From Hydrogenophaga sp. BPS33 (GTDB taxonomy: Bacteria; Pseudomonadota; Gammaproteobacteria; Burkholderiales; Burkholderiaceae_C): 64,000 nt of DNA. The notes under the pieces are model-generated. The model made no database searches and was not told where the DNA came from. It was given only the letters and a program-made list of their open reading frames with translations. Below, piece by piece: positions 60,145 through 64,000 of this stretch. Both the position numbers and the translations under genes were made by a program. How positions within the stretch are numbered: the stretch's first letter is position 1; every line of letters begins with the position of its first letter. The DNA lies in contig NZ_CP044550.1 in the NCBI RefSeq assembly GCF_009859475.1, forward strand, positions 248,001 through 312,000. The letters are read 5' to 3'.

Positions 60145-60179
60145 CCATCGGGGCGGAGCGCTCTGGCAAGCGCGAATAG

Positions 60180-60214
60180 AAAAAGCCACCCGTCCGTAGA
60201 CGGGTGGCTTCCTT
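60180..60214. terminator. Bidirectional rho-independent terminator
   Basis: GCCACCCGTC (60185-60194) pairs perfectly with GACGGGTGGC (60199-60208) around CGTA, with A5 on the left and a T-rich right side (TTCCTT). It ends the repressor gene and the convergent primase gene. Confidence 0.9.
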
Positions 60215-60217
60215 CGT

Positions 60218-61282
60218 TCAATGGCTGTGGGCGCGCTCGTACTGCGCGGCCCACTGGTTGGCCATGTCCTGGCCTTGCGATGCTGCCTTGATGACGAGCA
60301 CCCGAACGCCGTCCTTGCGGATGCGCTGAGCGAGCTGCTCGGCGTAGAAGCTGCCAGGGCGGCGAAACTTCTGCACTCCATCAACGACACCGACTCGCTT
60401 GCGCTCATCGTGGTCCGCAAAGATCACCAGGCGCCGGATTTGCGCCTTGAGGTCTTGGGGCAGCTCGAACTGCGCCATCGCTGGGCCGTTCAGGCAAGGC
60501 CATACAGGCACTCGGCGCAGCATCGCTGCTGCAAGTCCGGTTTCGATGCCTTCGCACACCGCCAATGTGTCGCCCACGGGCTGCATCATGCGAATGGCGA
60601 AGGAGTTGATGCCCAGGCCGTAGTCGGTCTTCTTGACCAACGGTACGGCTGCCTTGTGACCATCCATTGTGAGGAAGGTCTTGTGCAGCTGCACCACCTC
60701 ACCCCTGGCGTCTTGCGCGAGCGCAAGCATGGCTGGGTACTTGCCAAGTGAAACCGGTCTGCCGCCCTCCGTCTCCGGTGGAGACCAGTACTCCAGGCCC
60801 GGGTGATAGCGCAGCATTTGCGGCTTCACGTCCAAACCGGGCACCCTGTTGCTCAGGTAGCGCGAGACCGGGTCGCCGGCGGTGATCTCGCGCGCTTCGC
60901 TCCAGAAACGCTGGATGCGCTGCAGATTGCGCTGTGCTTGGTCGGGCGAGAGGTCGTTGGACCTGGCCACACGCGCCTCGCGCGCAATGGCCTGGATCTG
61001 TGCGCCTGCACCGAAATAGCTTCGCACGTGGTCTGCCGCTTCGCGAAACGATGCGTATCCCATGTGTTCCATCAGCATTCGAAAGCCATTTGCGTAGCTT
61101 CCACCGGTGCATTGATTGCAAACCCACAGCCCGCCGTTCTTCTTCGCCCATCGGAAGCGGTCAGTGCCTCCGCAGAAGGGGCACGGTCCATTTCGCGGGC
61201 TGAAGAAACTCGCATCCATGCCTGCTGCCGTGAGGATGTCCGGCCAGCGATCGTAGACGAGGTCCTCTGCTTTGATGTTCAC
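60218..61282 (-). CDS. Zinc-finger/Toprim primase-like protein
   Basis: A 354-residue DNA-primase-type protein. The N-terminal zinc ribbon has CPFCGG and CNQC pairs (PCPFCGGTDRFRW ... WVCNQCTGGS), and the C-terminal Toprim domain has LAVCEGIETGLAA (the catalytic Glu) and LVIFADHDERKRVG (the Asp pair). It would make RNA primers for plasmid or transferred-strand replication. GTG 61282 follows GGAGA and gives the usual short lead before the zinc ribbon; the frame is open further up, but without family character. No helicase domain is attached. Confidence 0.83.
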   Translation of the reverse strand: MNIKAEDLVYDRWPDILTAAGMDASFFSPRNGPCPFCGGTDRFRWAKKNGGLWVCNQCTGGSYANGFRMLMEHMGYASFREAADHVRSYFGAGAQIQAIAREARVARSNDLSPDQAQRNLQRIQRFWSEAREITAGDPVSRYLSNRVPGLDVKPQMLRYHPGLEYWSPPETEGGRPVSLGKYPAMLALAQDARGEVVQLHKTFLTMDGHKAAVPLVKKTDYGLGINSFAIRMMQPVGDTLAVCEGIETGLAAAMLRRVPVWPCLNGPAMAQFELPQDLKAQIRRLVIFADHDERKRVGVVDGVQKFRRPGSFYAEQLAQRIRKDGVRVLVIKAASQGQDMANQWAAQYERAHSH

Positions 61283-61487
61283 GTCCCAATCTCCAAAGAA
61301 ACTGAGGCATGCAACGTCCCAAGGGACAGGCTCGCCCCAGTGGGTGGTTGAATGCAGCCAGAAGGCTGCGATCTTCGCAACTGCGAAAACATGCCAATTC
61401 TCCAGGGCCAGAAACACCCTGTCCAACGTCGTTGACCACGTCTGGCGCGAACGCCAGGGCTTGTTTCAGCACTCGAGATAAGGACTG

Positions 61488-61512
61488 AAAAAAGCCCCCC
61501 GCATACGGGGAG
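61488..61512 (-). terminator. Rho-independent terminator of the CobT-like gene
   Basis: On the minus strand GCTCCCCG / CGGGGGGC pairs around TATG and is followed by six T. It lies 18 bases behind the CobT-like stop. A second small hairpin (CTGGCG-CGAA-CGCCAG, 61442-61457) stands in the leader of the primase gene. Confidence 0.85.
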
Positions 61513-61529
61513 CAAGGAGTTGATGAGCA

Positions 61530-63680
61530 TCAGGCCGCGAGTCTCAGAGCGAGCTTTTCACGAAACAGGCCTTCCATCGCATCGGGTAGCTGTTCGGTGC
61601 AGCTGATGCTCGTCGAGTTGGGAATGAAGGCTCGGATGCAACAACCGATCCCCACCCCAATTACCTCGACATCGTTCTCGTAGGCCTCTTCAAGGGCCCT
61701 TGCCAGCAGATGAGGATCGTCCGGACCATCGTCGGTCACGACGACCAGCACGTGCTTTTCCTTTTTCTGCCGCAGCAAGTCTGGCAACTCACGCGCCACA
61801 GCCGCCCCCAGGGGCGTTCCCCCGGTCGCGACCAGGTTGGCGCAGCGCCGCACTGCCTGCTGGGCGGGTTGCCCAAAGGTCTGCAGTGACTCGGTGATAT
61901 CGGTCTGGGCCGGGAACATCGCCACCGAAGTGGAGACGTTGCCGAGTCGCTGCATCGCCAGGCTGAACGCAAGCGTTGCCTCTGCGGCCGTTGGCAGCAC
62001 CTTCGCCATGCTTCCCGAGCGATCGAGCAGCACCTTGACCGCGGCGTCCACGCCGTTGCGCTTTGCCTTCACCCGAAACACTTTCGTGTCGCCGAGTGAG
62101 TTCAAGCGCCAGAAGCGATTGACAGCCACCTGGCCACCAGCTCTGGCATACGACGTAGGCCTACGGCGCTTGTCCTGAAGCTCTCGCAACAAGACACGCA
62201 CCAGCCGCGACTGCACACCGTCCAGGCGAACGTCAGGACCTACGCCCAGGGGAACTGCAGCGGCGAGCACCGTAGCACCAGGTGTTCCGTTGGCGACACC
62301 CGATTGTTTTGCGACGTCAGTCCGCTCCAGATGCTGTATCGCAACCTGCACCAGCTCCTCAAGGTCTTGGCCGTCCTCGCCGACATCTGCAATCGCTTCG
62401 GCAAGCAGACGCAGCGTTTGCTCGTCCACCCGCGTCTCCTCCTGCATCTGTTGTTGCGGCTCCGTGATCTTGCCGTGCTGAGCCTCGTAGGCCTCACGAA
62501 GCATGTCTCCCAGGTCGTAGCTGCTCTTGGGTAGGGTCAGCGGCTGCTGCTCCTGCTTGGCGTCCAGGTCTGCTTCGGGCTGCGCGCAGCATTCTCCGCC
62601 TTCGCCTGCCTCACCGTTGGGGTTGTCCCCTGCAGGCTCGGATTCGCCAACCGGGTCGCTCGCTTCCGTTGCCGGTTGCCCTGGCGCCTCGCCCTCGTGG
62701 CTCCCTGACGATCCGCCAGAGGCTTTGGGGCCGCATGCAGGCTCTGGCCCACTGGCGCCCTCGCCACTATCGGGTTGCTCGCTGCCTTCGCCATCCTGCG
62801 CTTCAGTCGTTTTGCCTTCTGCTTGCGGGGTACCCGCCGCCGATTGGCCGTCTTCGCCCGGGGCATCGTTGTTGTCGTCGGCGCCCTCGCCTTCGCCATC
62901 GTCCCCCTGCTGCAATTCGCTGCTGGGTTCGGGGGCCTGGCCATGCTCGCCGCTCTCCTGGTCCTCTTGGGCCTCGCCTTGGTTTTGCTGTTCCGATTCT
63001 TGGTCCTGGTCTTGATCCCCCCCGTCTTCGGGTGGCATCTGTTCCTCGGGCGGCTGCTCGCGCAGTTGGCGCTCGAGCCGCACAGCCAGGTCCTCGGTCT
63101 CAATGCTGGACGTGTGCGTTGCCAGTTCCGCAATCGCGGCTTCGATGACCATTCGCTGATGCTCGCTGACCACCTGGGCCGCAAGCGCCTCGAAGGCCTG
63201 CGCTCGTTCCTCGATCGCTGCGTACGGCGACAAGGCGCGCATACCGCGAATGATGACGTCGAGCTGCAGCACCTTCGCGCGATCCTCCTCGCGCTGCAAG
63301 TCGATCCCATTGAGAATCGTGTCCAGAGCATCATCGAAACCTCGCGCAAGGATCACGCCCGCACCGGGGAACAGCTTTCGCTGCTGCTTTTCCATTCGCG
63401 GGTCTTCCAGCAGGTTAAACACCCACTGTTGCTCGTTCGAAAGCCGGTCAAAGCAGCCCACATCGGTGTGCAGTGCGTGTCCTGCCTCGTGTACCGCCAT
63501 GCGCGTCAGCGCAGCGATCTGTGATTCCTCACCCGTGGTGGGTGTCGGTAGAGTGATGTCTCCATTCGCCAGCATGGATACGTGCTGCCCCCAAATGATG
63601 GTGGTGGCACGTCCCAGGATGAGCGACACGAAACCCGCAACGACCTTCTTGGCCGTTGCGACGTTGGTGTTGTTTTGCAT
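61530..63680 (-). CDS. CobT-like VWA protein with HExxH motif
   Basis: A 716-residue protein. The N-terminal domain carries a zincin-like HEAGH motif (His64, Glu65, His68 in MAVHEAGHALHTD) followed by Glu92 in NLLEDPRMEK, as in gluzincin-type metallopeptidases. A long, extremely acidic Glu/Gln/Gly/Ser-rich region spans about residues 205-380. The C-terminal von Willebrand A domain has the MIDAS motif LLDRSGSM and later TGGTPLGAA and VVTDDGPDD. The order resembles CobT of cobaltochelatase and its plasmid/phage homologues, which pair with MoxR/CobS-type ATPases. GGGAG precedes ATG 63680. Role in the element unknown. Confidence 0.8.
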   Translation of the reverse strand: MQNNTNVATAKKVVAGFVSLILGRATTIIWGQHVSMLANGDITLPTPTTGEESQIAALTRMAVHEAGHALHTDVGCFDRLSNEQQWVFNLLEDPRMEKQQRKLFPGAGVILARGFDDALDTILNGIDLQREEDRAKVLQLDVIIRGMRALSPYAAIEERAQAFEALAAQVVSEHQRMVIEAAIAELATHTSSIETEDLAVRLERQLREQPPEEQMPPEDGGDQDQDQESEQQNQGEAQEDQESGEHGQAPEPSSELQQGDDGEGEGADDNNDAPGEDGQSAAGTPQAEGKTTEAQDGEGSEQPDSGEGASGPEPACGPKASGGSSGSHEGEAPGQPATEASDPVGESEPAGDNPNGEAGEGGECCAQPEADLDAKQEQQPLTLPKSSYDLGDMLREAYEAQHGKITEPQQQMQEETRVDEQTLRLLAEAIADVGEDGQDLEELVQVAIQHLERTDVAKQSGVANGTPGATVLAAAVPLGVGPDVRLDGVQSRLVRVLLRELQDKRRRPTSYARAGGQVAVNRFWRLNSLGDTKVFRVKAKRNGVDAAVKVLLDRSGSMAKVLPTAAEATLAFSLAMQRLGNVSTSVAMFPAQTDITESLQTFGQPAQQAVRRCANLVATGGTPLGAAVARELPDLLRQKKEKHVLVVVTDDGPDDPHLLARALEEAYENDVEVIGVGIGCCIRAFIPNSTSISCTEQLPDAMEGLFREKLALRLAA

Positions 63681-63728
63681 GTTTGCTCCCACCGCCCTGG
63701 CGCGAGGCCAGGACGTCGTTGGATTGCG

Positions 63729-64000
63729 TTAGAAAAGGCCGACGAACTCCGGCTGGAAGCCATCGTCATAGCCCTTCGGTTGCATAGGCGGCGACGCATC
63801 CGTAGAAGCATCGACATCCACTTGCATTTCCTGCACGGGGGTGTTGTCGGGCTTGACGCCAATCAACGCCTCCGCAGGACTCTCGACTTGCTCGGGTGCA
63901 GTGCGCAGGATCGATTCGAACGCGTGGTTCGCGCCGCCCGTGTCCCTGACCAGCAATGCCGCCTGTTGCGCCGACGCATTGTTCGACAGGGTCTTGGCCA
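63729..64000 (-). CDS. C-terminal part of an unidentified protein, runs off the window
   Basis: The open frame enters from the right edge and ends at TAA 63729-63731, giving the last ~90 residues: an Asn/Ala-rich helical start (KTLSNNASAQQAALLVRD), a Pro/Asp/Thr-rich linker and a terminal GFQPEFVGLF. No domain is recognisable in this tail. It is 48 bp upstream of the CobT-like gene and likely co-transcribed. If the pair follows the CobS/CobT pattern, the missing part could be a MoxR-type ATPase, but nothing visible here proves that. Confidence 0.5.
   Translation of the reverse strand, partial: AKTLSNNASAQQAALLVRDTGGANHAFESILRTAPEQVESPAEALIGVKPDNTPVQEMQVDVDASTDASPPMQPKGYDDGFQPEFVGLF

Noticed and set aside
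1..64000. CRISPR arrays, rRNA genes, tRNA genes
   Set aside because: I saw no regularly spaced repeats and no stretch I recognise as an rRNA or tRNA; without a covariance search small RNAs cannot be excluded.

Overview
The window reads as part of a conjugative plasmid or integrative conjugative element of a high-GC betaproteobacterium, most likely Burkholderiales and Comamonadaceae-like. The reasons are four orphan Bug/TctC periplasmic receptors beside LysR regulators, the codon and base style, and the mix of VirB-type conjugation genes with an R64-like thin pilus. No replication initiator, integrase or att site is visible, so plasmid versus ICE cannot be settled here.

Layout. (1) 27-945: two small minus-strand backbone-like genes of unknown function plus a possible 33-aa ORF. 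(2) 1259-2429: a complete IS5-family element with 15/16-bp inverted repeats and a TTAG target duplication, inserted just behind a catabolic operon. (3) 2441-11516 (minus) with a divergent LysR gene at 11663: a catabolic operon of two amidohydrolase-2 proteins, a cyclic amidohydrolase, an isochorismatase-like amidase, a PrpB-like lyase, an iron-type alcohol dehydrogenase, a CobW-type metallochaperone and two Bug receptors. It looks built to open a cyclic amide or ureide and feed the acid product into central metabolism. (4) 12602-13740: a scar of at least three gene fragments (LysR, nucleoside hydrolase, aldehyde dehydrogenase start). (5) 13740-24891: a more GC-rich second catabolic block. Minus-strand dehydrogenases and two overlapping LysR genes face a plus-strand operon Bug - TcuA - aconitase-like large and small subunits - Bug - PrpF, consistent with tricarballylate/aconitate use.

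(6) 25042-63680: the transfer backbone. A plus-strand NADAR-like/SLOG-like gene sits at the edge. Almost everything after it is on the minus strand. Read in transcription order the parts are: a CobT-like VWA protein and a zinc-finger/Toprim primase; a divergent CI-like repressor facing FlhD-like and FlhC-like activators (comparable to SetCD/AcaCD); a MobH/TraI-like protein, a TraD-like coupling protein and a DUF4400-like protein; VirB11, B2, B3, B4, B5, B6, a membrane double AAA+ ATPase and VirB1; VirB8, B9 and B10; then directly a type IVb pilus operon (PilL-like proteins, PilN, O, P, Q, R, S, two PilT-like ATPases, PilM, PilV) and a glycine-zipper lipoprotein-like gene.

The most unusual points are: a chimeric outer-envelope protein joining a VirB9-like domain, an OmpA-like domain and two TcpQ-like domains exactly between the VirB core and pilus genes; a TraI-like protein that has lost the expected relaxase histidines; a TraD with both Walker A glycines replaced; a phage-tail-fibre-like tip on PilV; and the FlhDC-like regulatory switch. 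The two catabolic blocks appear to be cargo placed between backbone segments.
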